From Artemia franciscana (Eukaryota; Arthropoda; Branchiopoda; Anostraca; Artemiidae): 64,000 nucleotides of DNA. Made by a program: the position numbers and the translations under genes. The stretch is from NCBI RefSeq assembly GCF_032884065.1, contig NC_088865.1:42913152-42977151 (forward strand). The letters are read 5' to 3'. Shown here piece after piece: positions 23,598 to 34,959 of the stretch (position 1 is the first letter of the stretch; the number at the start of each line of letters is the position of its first letter). The notes under the pieces were generated by a model, which searched no databases, was not told the origin of the DNA, and saw only the letters and a program-made list of their open reading frames with translations.

Positions 23598-23830
23598 TTT
23601 AAAACCGAAGACAAACGGAACTTATTGCGTATATGAAAGGGGCTGTCCCCTCCTCAACGCCCCGCTCTTTACGCTGAAGTTTGACTCTTTCTCCCAAATC
23701 TACTTTTAAAATAATAAAAAACTTAAGTGTAAAGAGCAGGGAGTTTAGGAGGGGACAACCCCTTTCATATACGAAATAATTTATGTTCGTTTTATATTTT
23801 AAAGTTGCTTTTTACTTTCAGTTAAAAAAA
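23598..23830. repeat. Hairpin MITE (second copy)
   Basis: Arms about 23598-23686 and 23725-23830 are imperfect reverse complements. Left arm contains 'tatgaaaggggctgtccc', right arm 'ggacaacccctttcata'. Same family as 2618-2898, more diverged. Confidence 0.7.
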
Positions 23831-23834
23831 TTAT

Positions 23835-24490
23835 TTTCTTTAATTTAATTTTGGAACATTTTAGAATTAATACAGTTTTTGAATTTGACTCACCGTACAT
23901 GAACAATTAAAACAAAATTTGCATATTAATTTTACTCTTTTTTTAAACTAATAATAATCTCATAATAACTCGAGTTCGATTTTTGTTTCAGTTGCTTAAA
24001 AACGACTCCTGAATCATAGAGGCTATTTAATTAGAATAAGAGCCTCTTTTAAAAGTAGAAAAAGAAACTTTAGCGTAAGAGCAAGCTACTGAGGAGAGGC
24101 AACCCATCTCAAATACGTAGTAATTTCTTTTCGTTTTAAGTTTTAATGTCAATCGTTACTTTCAGTTAAAACAACTTTTTTTTTTAATTTAATTTCCGGA
24201 CGTTTTTGAATTAATGCATGTTTTGAATTTGGCTCACCATACAAGAATAATTAAAATCAAATTTGCATATTAATTTTACTCTTTATTTTAAACTAATAAT
24301 AACCTTATAATAACCTAAGTTTGATTTTTATTTCAGAAAGGCTATTTAATTACAATAATGGCCTCTTTTAAAAGTTAAAAAAGAAACTTTATTGTAAGAG
24401 CGAGCTACTAAACCCATCTCATATACGTAATATTTTCTGTTCGTTTAAGTTTTAATATTGCTTCTTACTTTTAGTTGAAAAAAACTTGTA
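23835..24490. repeat. Tandem duplication (~343-bp period) of MITE-flanking sequence
   Basis: Copy 1 about 23835-24180, copy 2 about 24183-24490. Shared segments include 'tttgcatattaattttactc' and the right MITE arm ('actttagcgtaagagc' and 'tctcaaatacgtagtaat'). Confidence 0.65.
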
Positions 24491-24811
24491 TTTTATTTAA
24501 TTACTGATCGTTTTTAAGTAATTTCTGGAAATCCAGCTCCCCCTCCATAGAAAATTTCCTCCCCCCACGAGAAATTTCTCCACGGAAAGATTTTCCCACT
24601 TAACCGAAATAAGCGACATATGCAGAACTAATTTTGCAAGGTATTGTAACAAAACAGCCGAAGAGGTCAAAACTATTTTTATTGAAAATGAGAGTCACAA
24701 GCTGAGCAATTCTCAAAGGAGTGAAAAAAAAGATCTTTAAAAGATATTCGTAACAATTTGTGTTCGTTTTAAGTTTTAATGTTAAACACATAGAATATAT
24801 TCGGTTTATTT

Positions 24812-24815
<4 letters not shown>
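24491..24815. other. No gene; minus-strand fragment of the dispersed repeat
   Basis: Contains 'ccagctccccctccatag' and 'gaaatttctccacggaaag', the reverse of the G-rich part of the dispersed repeat family. Confidence 0.4.

Positions 24816-24904
<89 letters not shown>
24816..24904. repeat. (TA)n microsatellite
   Basis: About 44 TA units, ~110 bases before the 5' end of the plus-strand Helitron at 25016. Not itself flanked by a Helitron terminus. Confidence 0.9.
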
Positions 24905-24906
<2 letters not shown>

Positions 24907-25203
24907 GTACTTTCTGTTGCCTTTTATCTGTTGTCTGTCACAATATGACGTTAATATATAATACACGACTTCATATTCAATATGACGTCTTATTCAATCT
25001 ATATATATAAAAATATCTATTTATATATATAAAAATAAGTTGTCTGTGGGTCTGTCGAGTGACGTCATGTCATTATGTCGTCATGAAGTTAGTTGTCGTC
25101 ATGTTTGTTATGACGATGACGTCATTAAAGGTATTAAGAAAATCGTTCAAAGACAAATTTTTAATTGTAAGAAGATCGTGAACGGAAAAATGTTTAATTG
25201 TAA

Positions 25204-25626
25204 AATGACTGAAGAACCTACAATGGCAACAGCCGAGGAAGCTGCTCAAAGAGTCTATGCCAAAAACTTGCGGCTGATAGAGAAAATAAGAAAAGAAAGC
25301 GTGCCGAGGAATCACAAGAACAGCAAGAAAACAGGCTTGTGGCTGATAGAGAAAGTAAGAAAAGAAAGCGTGCCGAGGAATCACAAGAACAGCAAGAAAA
25401 CAGGCTTGCGGCTAAAGAATGCAAAACCGCGCAGTTAGATGAAAATCCAACTGGACAGCGAGAGTCAAAACATATCAAAACTGAAAATGATAGCGATGAT
25501 GATTGGGTTTGGGATTTTGACTTGGATAAGGTCATCAATGCCTACCAGATTTTAGTTAAAAAACAAAGGTTCGGCGATAGGTATTTCATAGTGACGCTCA
25601 AAAATAAAGAAGAAAAAGAAAACTGA
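25204..25626 (+). pseudogene. Helitron-borne ORF with an unusual C-terminal segment
   Basis: Starts MTEEPTMATAEEAAQRVYAK like the Helitron N-terminal ORFs. One A is missing near 25265, shifting the frame. In the second frame the KRKRAEESQEQQENRLAA repeats continue to 25420. Then comes a segment not seen in the other copies: TENDSDDDWVWDFDLDKV followed by INAYQILVKKQRFGDRYFIV, ending KNKEEKEN and TGA. This ~55-residue piece has a regular protein-like composition. It could be a captured host exon, a known Helitron habit, or a Helitron-specific short protein. I cannot identify it. The full ORF needs the frame correction, so as it stands it is broken. Confidence 0.6.
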
Positions 25627-25683
25627 AAAAAGAAAAAAGGTGAAAAACTAAACAAAACTAAAAAGAAAAAACAAGCAACGAGA

Positions 25684-25900
25684 AATTACAGACCGGGACA
25701 CAAATGAAGACTGGGACAGAGGGAATATAAATGACGACCGGGAAACTCAAAGAGAAATTACAGACTGGGATACCGGGACACAAATGACGACCGGGACACA
25801 GGGAATATAAATGACGACCAGGACACAGGGACACAACTACAATAGGGACGCCGGGGGCACAGGGGATATATAACTGATGACGGGGACACAGGGAATGTTC
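25684..25900. repeat. 'gaccgggacac' minisatellite
   Basis: Units such as 'gaccgggacacagggaat' alternate with 'aaactcaaagagaaattaca'. Same family as at 15205-16400, 48400-48590, 59815-60060 and 60530-60925. Confidence 0.75.
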
Positions 25901-26090
25901 GATTAGCAATCACCATCAACAAAGCTCAAGGGCAATCGTTAGAAAAATGCGGTATAGATCTGAATACGGATTGTTTTCCCATAGACAATTATTATGTTGC
26001 ATGTTGAAGAGTTGGTAAGCCTGACAATCTATTTGTATGGACAGACAATGTGACAGCAAAGAATGTTGTATATTAGAAGTTTTACGTAGT

Positions 26091-26326
<236 letters not shown>

Positions 26327-26439
26327 AGGTGGGACACAGGGACACAACTACAATGGCACGTAACTAATATTGCGCGTAACGACTTACGTGCGTGGGAGGG
26401 GGCTTGGGAGGATGCAAAGCGCCCCCACCAACTAGGTAT

Positions 26440-26605
<166 letters not shown>

Positions 26606-26649
26606 CGGCTCAGAGAAAAATTACCATCATATTTCGGTTCAAAGAGAAA

Positions 26650-27410
26650 GTATCACTAATGTCAAAGAGAAATTATCGTATAATGTCACCAAAAAGGAAA
26701 CACCAGGAGGAAACGCCAGAGCAACGCAAAACCGAGATTGCGGCTGAAAGAGAAAGGGCCAGATTAGGAATGTCCAATTTATGTCAACAAAGGTGTGTCG
26801 AGGAACCACCAGAGAAACGCGAAGCCAGGCTTCCAGCTGACAGAGACAATAAGAAAAGAAGGCGTGTCGAAGAATCACCAGAGAAATTCGAAACCAGGCT
26901 TGCGGCTTTACGTCAACGAAGGCGTGTTGAAAAACCACCAGAGAAACGCAAAACCAGGCTTCCTGCTGACAGAGACAGTAAGAAAAGAAGGCGTGTCGAA
27001 GAATCACCAGAGAAACTGGAAACCAGGCTTGCGGCTTTACGTCAACGAAGGCTAGTCAAGGAACCACCAGAGAAACGCGAAACCAGGCTTGCAGCTGACA
27101 GAGATAGTAAAAAAGAAGGCATTTCGAGGAATCACCAGAGCAACGTGAAATCAGGCTTTAGTCTTTACTTCAACAAAGGCGTGTCGAGGTATCACCAAAG
27201 CGACGCGAAACCAAGCTTCCAGCTGACAGAGATAGTAAAACATGAAGGCGTGTCAATGTATTACAAAAGCAACGCGTGTATAATCGCCTGGCAAGTACTG
27301 CCCTTCCGATGATTATAGCTTGAGTCGAGATGTTCAAATCGAGACTATGTCTGAAATTTGTGCCTATTGCAAGGCATTGAAATTTAATTGCGAAACAATG
27401 GGAATGTGCA
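26650..27410 (+). pseudogene. Hel4 N-terminal charged-repeat region and Cys block
   Basis: Opens after the (TA)n. Encodes repeats of the type KRRRVEESPEKFETRLAA alternating with shorter LRQRRRVEKPPEKR units; a frameshift near 27115 moves the last repeats to another frame. The Cys block EICAYCKALKFNCETMGMC (27350-27408) matches H1/H2. Directly after GMC the sequence jumps to the end of Rep, so about 1.6 kb present in H1 is deleted. Confidence 0.7.
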
Positions 27411-27583
27411 AAGGCAGCGACATGGCAGTTTTTGGATTGCAGTCTGAAACCAGTGATATCGATGAAGTCGTACAATATCAGGCTGGGAGATACATAAGAA
27501 GTAATGAAGCTATGTTGCAAATCCTTTCATTTCCGATACATAAACAAAGTCCAGCTGTTGTTCGCTTAGCGGTACATTTATAG
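27411..27583 (+). pseudogene. Hel4 remnant of the Rep C-terminus
   Basis: Encodes KGSDMAVFGLQSETSDID to AVVRLAVHL, then a stop. It equals the part of H1 that follows the catalytic tyrosines. HUH and Tyr motifs are absent. Confidence 0.75.
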
Positions 27584-27602
27584 ACTTCTCAAGCATTCGG
27601 AA

Positions 27603-27992
27603 ATGCCTTCAACTAACCGTACTGCTGCTATTTCTACATGCGTAAAATTGGATCGTGAACAAAGTTACAACACCATTGACCTATTGTCGTATGTAAAAAC
27701 AAATATTTCTAAGTTAACCTCTGAACAAAATGGCAATTATGATCAGATAATGCATTGTGTCGATAACCAAGCTGGAGAAATCTTCTTCTTGGATGCGCCA
27801 GGAGGTACTGGTAATACGTTTCTAATTAGATTGCTTCTGTCATCAATTCGATCCAAAAATGACGTAGCATTGGCCCTTGTGTCGTCCGGAATATCCGCAA
27901 GGTTGCTGCCAAGTGGGAGAACTGCTCATTCTGCTTTGAAATTGCCTCTGAGTATACAATTTACAGAAACTCCCACGTGCAGCATTTCTTAA
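27603..27992 (+). pseudogene. Hel4 helicase N-terminal part with altered Walker A
   Basis: About 129 residues from PSTNRTAAISTCVKLD through EIFFLDAPGGTGNTF to PTCSIS and a stop. The Walker A lysine of H1/H2 (GGTGKT) is asparagine here, which would abolish ATP binding in a Pif1-type helicase. A second deletion of about 0.6 kb separates it from the Rep remnant. Confidence 0.8.
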
Positions 27993-28039
27993 CCATTTGG
28001 GATGGGTAAAGTACTGCAGCAATGCAAACTTAGTGTTTC

Positions 28040-30515
28040 GGACGAGTGCAGAATGGTGCAAAAAAATCACTCGAGGCTCTCGAGCGATCATCGCAAGATT
28101 TGCGAGAAAATTCAAAATCCTTGGGCAGCACATTAATATTGCTTAAGGGAAATTTCAGGCAAAAACTAACTATTATTCCTAAATCGACACCTGCGGATAA
28201 AATTAATGCCTGCCTGAAAAATTCTTATTTATGAGCACACGTAAAAACATTAAAATTAACTATAAATATGCGTTTGCGATTGCAAAACGATCAACTCTGG
28301 TGAAACATTTTCAGATCAATTGCTGGCAATTGGAAACAGAATGTTCCCAGCGAACTCAATTTAAGGACGTATACAACTGCCTCCTGAATTCTGTAATTTA
28401 GTGACGTCAAAAAATAATTTGATTGAAAAGGTATTTCCAAATATTCTAACCAATTACAAAAATCATAAATGGCTAAGTGAACGAGTGATTCTGGCAGCCA
28501 AGAACAAAGATGTCCACGAAATCAACAATATTATTCTGACCAAGATTCGAGAACAGGCAGTCATTTACAAGTCAATCGACACAGTTCTGGAATCAAATGA
28601 AGTGGTTAACTATCCATCAGAATTTTTAAATTCCCTGGATCTCCCAGGATTTCCACCACACGTGCTACAACTAAAAATAGGCGTACCAATAATACTCTTG
28701 CAAAATATTAACCCACCAAAGCTTTGCACTGGCGCGCGATTTGCCGTAAAAAAAAATTAAAACATAGTAGAGGCAGCAATCTTTACAGGGCCATCCGAAG
28801 GTGAGGCTGTTCTTATTTCTCGCATTCCCATGATTCCAACAGATCTGCCTTTTCAATTTAAAAGATTGCCATTCCCAATTCGATTAGCATTTACAATCAC
28901 CATCAACAAAGCTCAAGGGTAATCATTAGAATTCAAGGCTCTCGAGTGATCATTGCAAAATTTGCGAGGAAATTCTAAGCCCTTTGGCAGCACATTAATA
29001 TTGCTTGCGGGATATTTCCGGCAAACATTACCTATTATTCCTAGATCGACACCTGCGGATGAAATTAATACTTGCCTGAAAAATTCTCATTTATGGCCAC
29101 ACGTAAAACCATTAAAATAACTATAAATGAATTGATTGAATTGAATTGATTGAAAAAGTATTTCCGAACATTCTAATCAATTATAAAAATCATAAACGGC
29201 TAAGTGAACGACCGATTCTGGCAGCCAAGGACAAAGACTTCCACGATTTCAACAATATTATTTTGACCAAGATTCGAGACCAGGCAGTTATTTACAAGTC
29301 AGTCGACACAGTTCTGGAATCAAATGAAACGGTTAACCATCCATCATAATTTTTAAATTCCTTGGATCTCCCAGGATTTCCACCACACGTGCTACAACTA
29401 AAAATAGGCGTACCAATAATGCTCTTGCGAAATATTAACCCTCCAAAGCTTTGCAATGGCACGCGACTTGCCGTAAAAAAAAAAATTGAAAACATAATAG
29501 AGGCAGCAATCTTTAGAGAACCATCTGAGGGTGAGGCTCTTCTTATTTCTTGCATTTCCACGATTCGAAAAGATCTGCTTTTTCAATTTAAAAGATTACA
29601 ATCCCCAATTCAATTAGCATTTGCAATCACCATCAACATAGCTCAAGGGTAATCATTAGAACTCTAGGCTTTTCGAGCGATCATTGCAAGATTTGCGAGG
29701 AAATTTTAAACTCTTTGGCAGCACATTAATATTGCTTTCGGGAGATTTCAGGCAAACATTACCTATTATTCCTAGATCGACACCTGCGGATGAAATTAAT
29801 GCTTGCCTAAGAAATTCTTATTTATGGCCGCACGAAAAACCATTAAAATAACCATAAATATGCGTGTCCGATTGCAAAACGATCACTCTGGTGAAGCATT
29901 TTCAGATCAATTGCTGGTAATTGGTAACGGAATCTCCCCAGTTGACTCAATTTCAGGACGTATACAACTGCCTCCTGAATTCTGTAATTTAATGACGTCA
30001 AAAAAATGATCTGGTTGAAAACGTTTTTCCGAATATTCTAACCAGTTATAAAAATCATAAATGGCTAAGTGAACGAGCGATTCTGGCAGCCAATAACAAA
30101 GACGTCCACGAAATCAACACTATTATTCTGATCAAGATTCGAGAAGTGGCAGTCATTTACAAGTCAGTCGAAACAGTTCTGGAATCAAATGAAGTGGTTA
30201 ACTATCCATCGGAATTTTTAATTTTCCTGGATCTCCCAGGGTTTCCACCAAACGTGCAACGACTAAAAATAGGCGCACCAATAATACTATTGCAAAATTT
30301 TCACCCACCAAAGCTTTGTAATGGCACAAGACTTGCTGTAAAAAAAAAATTGAAAACGTAATAGAGGCAACAATCTTGACAGGGCCTTCCGAGGGTGAGT
30401 CTGTTCATATTCCTCGCATTCCCATGATTCCAACAGATCTGCCTTTTCAATTTAAAAGATTGCAATTCCCAATTCAATTAGCATTTGCAATCACCATTAA
30501 TAAAGCTCAAGGGCA
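28040..30515 (+). pseudogene. Hel4 helicase C-terminal part, three tandem copies
   Basis: Copies about 28040-28925, 28926-29648 and 29649-30515. Each runs from 'cgagcgatcattgcaagat'-like sequence through 'cagcacattaatattgctt', LTKIRDQAVIYKS-like and LKIGVPIILL-like frames to FAITINKAQG. The first two copies end 'aaagctcaagggtaatcatt' and join the next copy at the same place, so this is serial tandem duplication of one segment. Copy 2 has an internal deletion (about 29126) removing the MRVRLQND region. The third copy continues into the only tail ([26 protein letters not shown]), with a one-base slip at 30514. All copies have stops. Confidence 0.8.
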
Positions 30516-30929
30516 TCATTAAAAAATGCGGTATAGATCTTAATACGGATTGTTTTTCCCATGAACAATTATATATTGCATGTTCTAGAGTCGGTAAACC
30601 GGACAAGCTATTTATATGCACAGACAATGGGACTGCAAAGGACGTTGTATATCCACAAGTTTTACGCAGTGAAAAATTAGCACCTTGCCTAAGTTTTGCC
30701 TTAGGGGGGGGGATGTTAGCCTTGCGGCTCAGAGAGAAAGTACAAAATGAAAGCGTATAGATGTATTACAAGAGCAACGTGAAACCAGGCTTGCGGCTGA
30801 AAAAGAAAGTAAAAAAAAAATACGTGTCGAGGAATTAGCAGAGTATATCAGAAGAATTACCAGTTGTATATCCGCAAGTTTTACGGAGTTAAAAATTAGG
30901 ACCTTGCACACGTGTTGCTGGGACACGTT

Positions 30930-31090
30930 CCGGAAAAAACTAAAAAATAAAGAAGAAAAATAAAATAAGAATAAGAAGAAAAAACTAAAAAGAAACGAAA
31001 AAAAGGTAAATACTAAAAAAAAACTAAAAAAGAAAAAAACTAAAAAAGAAAAAAAAGTAAAATTAAAATTGAAAAAACTGCAATAGAACA
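30930..31090. repeat. A/G-rich (purine strand) low-complexity tract
   Basis: About 160 bases of 'aaaaactaaaaaagaaa'-like sequence. The complementary T/C-rich tract at 60927-61093 and the one after 25626 occupy a similar place in other Helitron copies. Confidence 0.7.
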
Positions 31091-31135
31091 CAAGAGACAA
31101 TGAGAATCCATATATAGAAGCCTGCCGCGTGTCAT

Positions 31136-31170
31136 GCTGGGGCCTGGCGGCGAAGCTGCCAGGCCCCAGC
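31136..31170. other. Strong GC-rich hairpin
   Basis: gctggggcctggc (31136-31148) pairs perfectly with gccaggccccagc (31158-31170), and the loop can add three more pairs. It stands at the right end of Hel4. No CTRR follows, so it may be an alternative 3' end or belong to another element. Confidence 0.7.
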
Positions 31171-31279
31171 TTCTTATCAAATACAATCATAGTTATGAAG
31201 TTGTTTAAGCCAAAATAGAATGCTAAGATTGGCCGAAAAATAACGAAAACAAATCACTGTTCATATCGGCCATTATTTT

Positions 31280-31640
31280 ACAAAATTCGAACTTTATCGT
31301 AACGAGCAAGACATTGACGAGGGAATGAATTTCCTCATAAACATAATGTGAGGAGGTTTTGCCCTGTCGTCAGTACCTCACTTTTTACGCAAGAGTTTGA
31401 ATTTCGTCCCAATTCTTCCATAATGACCCCCTGAATCACAAAGGCCGTTTAATTAAAATAAACTGCTCTTTTGAAATTATGTTTGATGGGTAGGCCTAAA
31501 CTTGATGAAATTTATATATTTAAAATTAGCATAAAAATATAGTCCTTTTGGTGTTTCTATTGGTATTAAATTTCTGTTTTTCAGAATTTTATTGAAAAAT
31601 CGACCCGGATCGCTCCTTACTTACAGTTCATTACCAAGAA
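31280..31640. repeat. Fragments of the dispersed repeat family
   Basis: Contains 'gtacctcactttttacgc' and 'ccctgaatcacaaaggccg', then a minus-strand left end ('gatcgctccttacttacag'). Confidence 0.5.
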
Positions 31641-33109
31641 CTGTTTGATGGGTATTTATAGGGAAGCTCTTTATTTTAAGAAGGTCGGACCTTCATATCT
31701 CGAGGCATTGTAATATGAGCATTAACCTTGAATTTAAAACACGGTGGTTAAAGATGGGAGTTGTAGTTTATAGAAACAAGCTCTAAAAGAAGAGTAACAC
31801 TTGCCTAAAGAAACAATTGCAAATCGTTAAAGGAATAGAAAAACTACTTATTGAACTTCCTTGTTCCAGACGCTGTAGTGTCTTACTGCGGTAAATTCAA
31901 TACTAAGGATTTTTGTTTCTCTCCGGGGATTTAAGAAAGTATATTGCTGGACGGAAGGGTTCATTTCTTTTTGAATGTTATGTTTTTTTCGTTTGTTGAG
32001 TTTTAAATGATTTTTCTTTGTTTTGATAATGCTTGTAACTTTGTTTTTATTAATAAAAGTTATATGTTTAATAAAAGCCTTAATTTCTTAGATTATTTGT
32101 TCCAGGGTAAAACTTCAGTATGTAATCATTCCCGCAATAAAACATCTAAAGCTAATGCTATGTAACATCTCATTGATTGAATAGCTAATTTAACCTGTCT
32201 CGATCAAGTTAGAAAATTAATAAAGCTATAATAGGCAGCTGTATCTAAAAGACAAAAAATCAATAGCATTGGGATGCTTGTGCTCTCATATGGAAAGGGT
32301 TGGAAACATGCGAATCATTTAATTGTTCAATTGTGTCGGACAGAGGATTTTCCTTGCGTGCGATAGGTTATGTAGAAAGTATTCCTCAAATCAAAATATT
32401 GTGAATCCTTTACTGGTCCAGATAGTTAAAGCTCTAGTCTGGTCGTTTGAGGAAATCTCTGGTCGTATATTCGAATCCTAATGCAGATAAAAATCGAATA
32501 AAAAAATCTTTAGATTATAAAGGTTTCCTGAAGAAAAACGCCTTAAAAGAAAATGAAATCTCTTAAAGTACTATGTAGCGTACCATGTGTTTGTCCTACA
32601 CAGTTACAGGTGGGGGCTCTACCATGGGCCTTGAAGAAGCAAGTAACGCTTGATTACGTCATCCTTAACATAAGTACCAATCCCCTATTGCATAAGAGTT
32701 AAAGAAATCCTTAAAAACTTCTTGAAGAAAAAAGTCTCAAAAATATATTAAGATGTCTTCATTGATGTCTTGGAGAAAAATGTCTTAAAAACTTCTTGGA
32801 GTGTTATGAGACGTCTTAAACAACATATTGAAAAATTATGTTTTAACAAAACTCCCCCGCCTGAATAACGGACTCTAAAACGTCCTATTACGTAACAGTA
32901 GAAAAACCATGATGTAATAATCAAACCCTATTAGATAACAATCAAAGTGAACCTTCCCTATTACGTAACATGTGCCTGCATTTCTTAGAAGGCATTCCCT
33001 ATTACCTCAGAGAAACTTGCATCTCGAAGATGTTTTTAAAAAAAGTGTCCAGACGGGGATTCGATGGGACAGGGCATCGTCTAAAGTCATTATGCTGTCA
33101 CCACTACCA
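31641..33109. other. No recognised gene; contains a tRNA-like stretch
   Basis: Internally repetitive around 32690-32830 ('ttaaaaacttcttg' and 'tcttggagaaaaa' recur). No coding signal. Confidence 0.4.
32405..32490 (+). mobile_element. Possible tRNA-derived SINE head
   Basis: Box A-like 'tggtccagatagttaaagc' and box B-like 'tattcgaatcc' at tRNA spacing with a long variable-arm-like segment. Too diverged to be a functional tRNA. No tail or target duplication was found. Confidence 0.35.
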
Positions 33110-33970
33110 ACATCGTAGTTACCATTCCTGAACCAGTATCAGATTGTAATTTTTTCTTATTATGCAGTTATCCTTTGAAACGCATTTTTCAAATTTAGAT
33201 TACCGTGGGCAGTGGTTTGCTCTTTACTAGGTTGCAGCTGCTGCTACAATCACGATAGAAGGCACAAGACCATGATTGAAAAAAACCGAAACCGATATGT
33301 GTTATATCGGTATACGTCCGATACCGATACACAAGATACTGATACGCCTGATACCACGTACAGCCTTTTCTCCAGGGACTATGGAAAGTTAAATAATCAC
33401 CAAAACCATAGTTACTGGACAATGTTGTTTGTCCAACAATGTTGAACAAAATGCATATCTCAAAACTTTAATTGGAACATCTTAAAGGGGGCTATCTTTT
33501 AGGTCACTTAAAAGTGGGTTTTAGGAAATTTAATTTTCATTCGAATGAGCCATTAAGCGCCTCTTAATGATGTTCTGGTCACCCGCTAGCCATGGCAGAA
33601 AAAAGAGACACAGCAGTGCGACCCAAGCAAAAAAGTGATTTTACTTGTTGTTCCAAGGAGGAGAAGTGTGATTATCCTATACAAGGTTTAAGCTATGCTG
33701 ATTTCGTGTGTGCACTTTTTATTTCTATCTGATGCCAGCCTCGAGGGATTTTCTGCTCTTTCTCAAGATCAACATAAATTTGTTTTCGCATTAAACTTTT
33801 ACTTTTAAGATTAACCGAAATAATATTTACAGTTCCTGAATCAGCGTCAGATGGTGCTTTTTTCTCAGGTGGCCGTTACTTTTTTTTAAAAAACGCTTTT
33901 TGCAACTTTTGGTTACTATGGTCAGTGGTTCACTCTTTACTAGGGTACAGCTACCGCAGCAACCAAGACA
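33110..33970 (+). repeat. Two dispersed ~140-bp direct copies
   Basis: 33110-33250 and 33828-33970 share 'ttcctgaaccagtatcag', 'gttactatggtcagtggtt' like segments and 'ctctttactagggtacag' in the same order. The 580 bases between hold a short GATACC-type repeat (33297-33365) and no gene. Confidence 0.6.
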
Positions 33971-34273
33971 ACGCTGGAGCGTTGTGTCTCTGATGTGTAT
34001 CAGTGAAGACTTTATGTGACCTCCTCATTTAAATATTTTTTACAAAGGCAATTTACATAATTTAGGGTCCTTACCGCTTATTTTATCTCCCTGGAAATAT
34101 TTTTCGTCTTTTAGCAGCTTAGCTTAAAAAAGCATTTGAAATTTCGATTGTAATAATAATTGTGGCAGTGTTGGTGCCTCGGAGTACCTGGAAAGTCTTG
34201 TTATTTTCTGATCACTTTTACCCTATGCGAATGACCTGAAATTAATAAAAAATGAAAACTTCTTAAAACTTAC
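33971..34273. other. No recognised gene
   Basis: AT-rich. Ends at the donor site of the minus-strand exon (intron side). Confidence 0.4.
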
Positions 34274-34524
34274 CTTGAATTACCATCAACAGATCTCCCA
34301 CGACGTCGTGAAAAAATTGGTTTGAAAAGACGCGAGAAAATTGGTTTGTTCGCCGTGGTATTTCTACTTTGGCGTCCCACTGCGTTATAACATTCAAAAA
34401 GAGGACCTAGAGTACCAAAAGTTATTTTAACTACCTTAATATCTTTATTCATTTCAATGGCATTAACAAAAACTGAAAATAAAGTAACACAACCTAATCT
34501 AATAACTTTATTTTCTTTAGTCAT
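34274..34524 (-). CDS. Candidate first coding exon with signal-like N-terminus (KGAGYG gene)
   Basis: Not recognised. The exon ends at a consensus donor (TTCAAG|GTAAGT). From the chosen Met it encodes 83 whole codons plus two bases (phase 2). Residues 1-22 (MTKENKVIR, LGCVTLFSVFV, NA) look like a secretory signal. The second half is basic with an internal duplication (KPIFSRLFKPIFSRRRGR) and a possible furin-type site before SVDG. Phase fits the acceptor of 22832-22966. Weak point: bases above about 34430 overlap degenerate tandem repeats, so the signal-like part and the start may be accidental. An alternative acceptor 'tttattttcag' lies inside the frame near 34475 but has phase 1 on its own side. 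The 3' half is the reliable portion. Confidence 0.4.
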
Positions 34525-34760
34525 GAGCTATTTTAATCAACTTTGCATCACAAGTTGTTTCAATATTATTAGCAAATATAAGACCTAATGCATAACAAAT
34601 TGCTTAAAGGACTTAAAGCATCACAATCAACTTCAATGACATAATATCGCAAGTTATTTCGTTGGTATTACAAGTTATTTTAATGAAATTAGCAAAAATT
34701 GAACCGACAGAATCACACGTTGATTTAATGATCTTATTATAAAAAATTATTTCAATTACT
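34430..34760. repeat. Degenerate ~100-bp tandem repeats
   Basis: Segments around 34448, 34558 and 34673 share 'attagcaaaaattgaa'-like cores and 'taataactttatt'-like ends. Strongly diverged. Confidence 0.45.
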
Positions 34761-34775
34761 TTTGAAATAAATGTA

Positions 34776-34916
<141 letters not shown>

Positions 34917-34959
34917 AAGATATCAATCTGCAAAATATATGAATTTCATAATGTTTAAG

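Noticed and set aside
32800-33010. Repeated 'cctattacgtaaca' as possible regulatory sites
   Set aside because: Occurs only a few times in degenerate form and near no supported gene.
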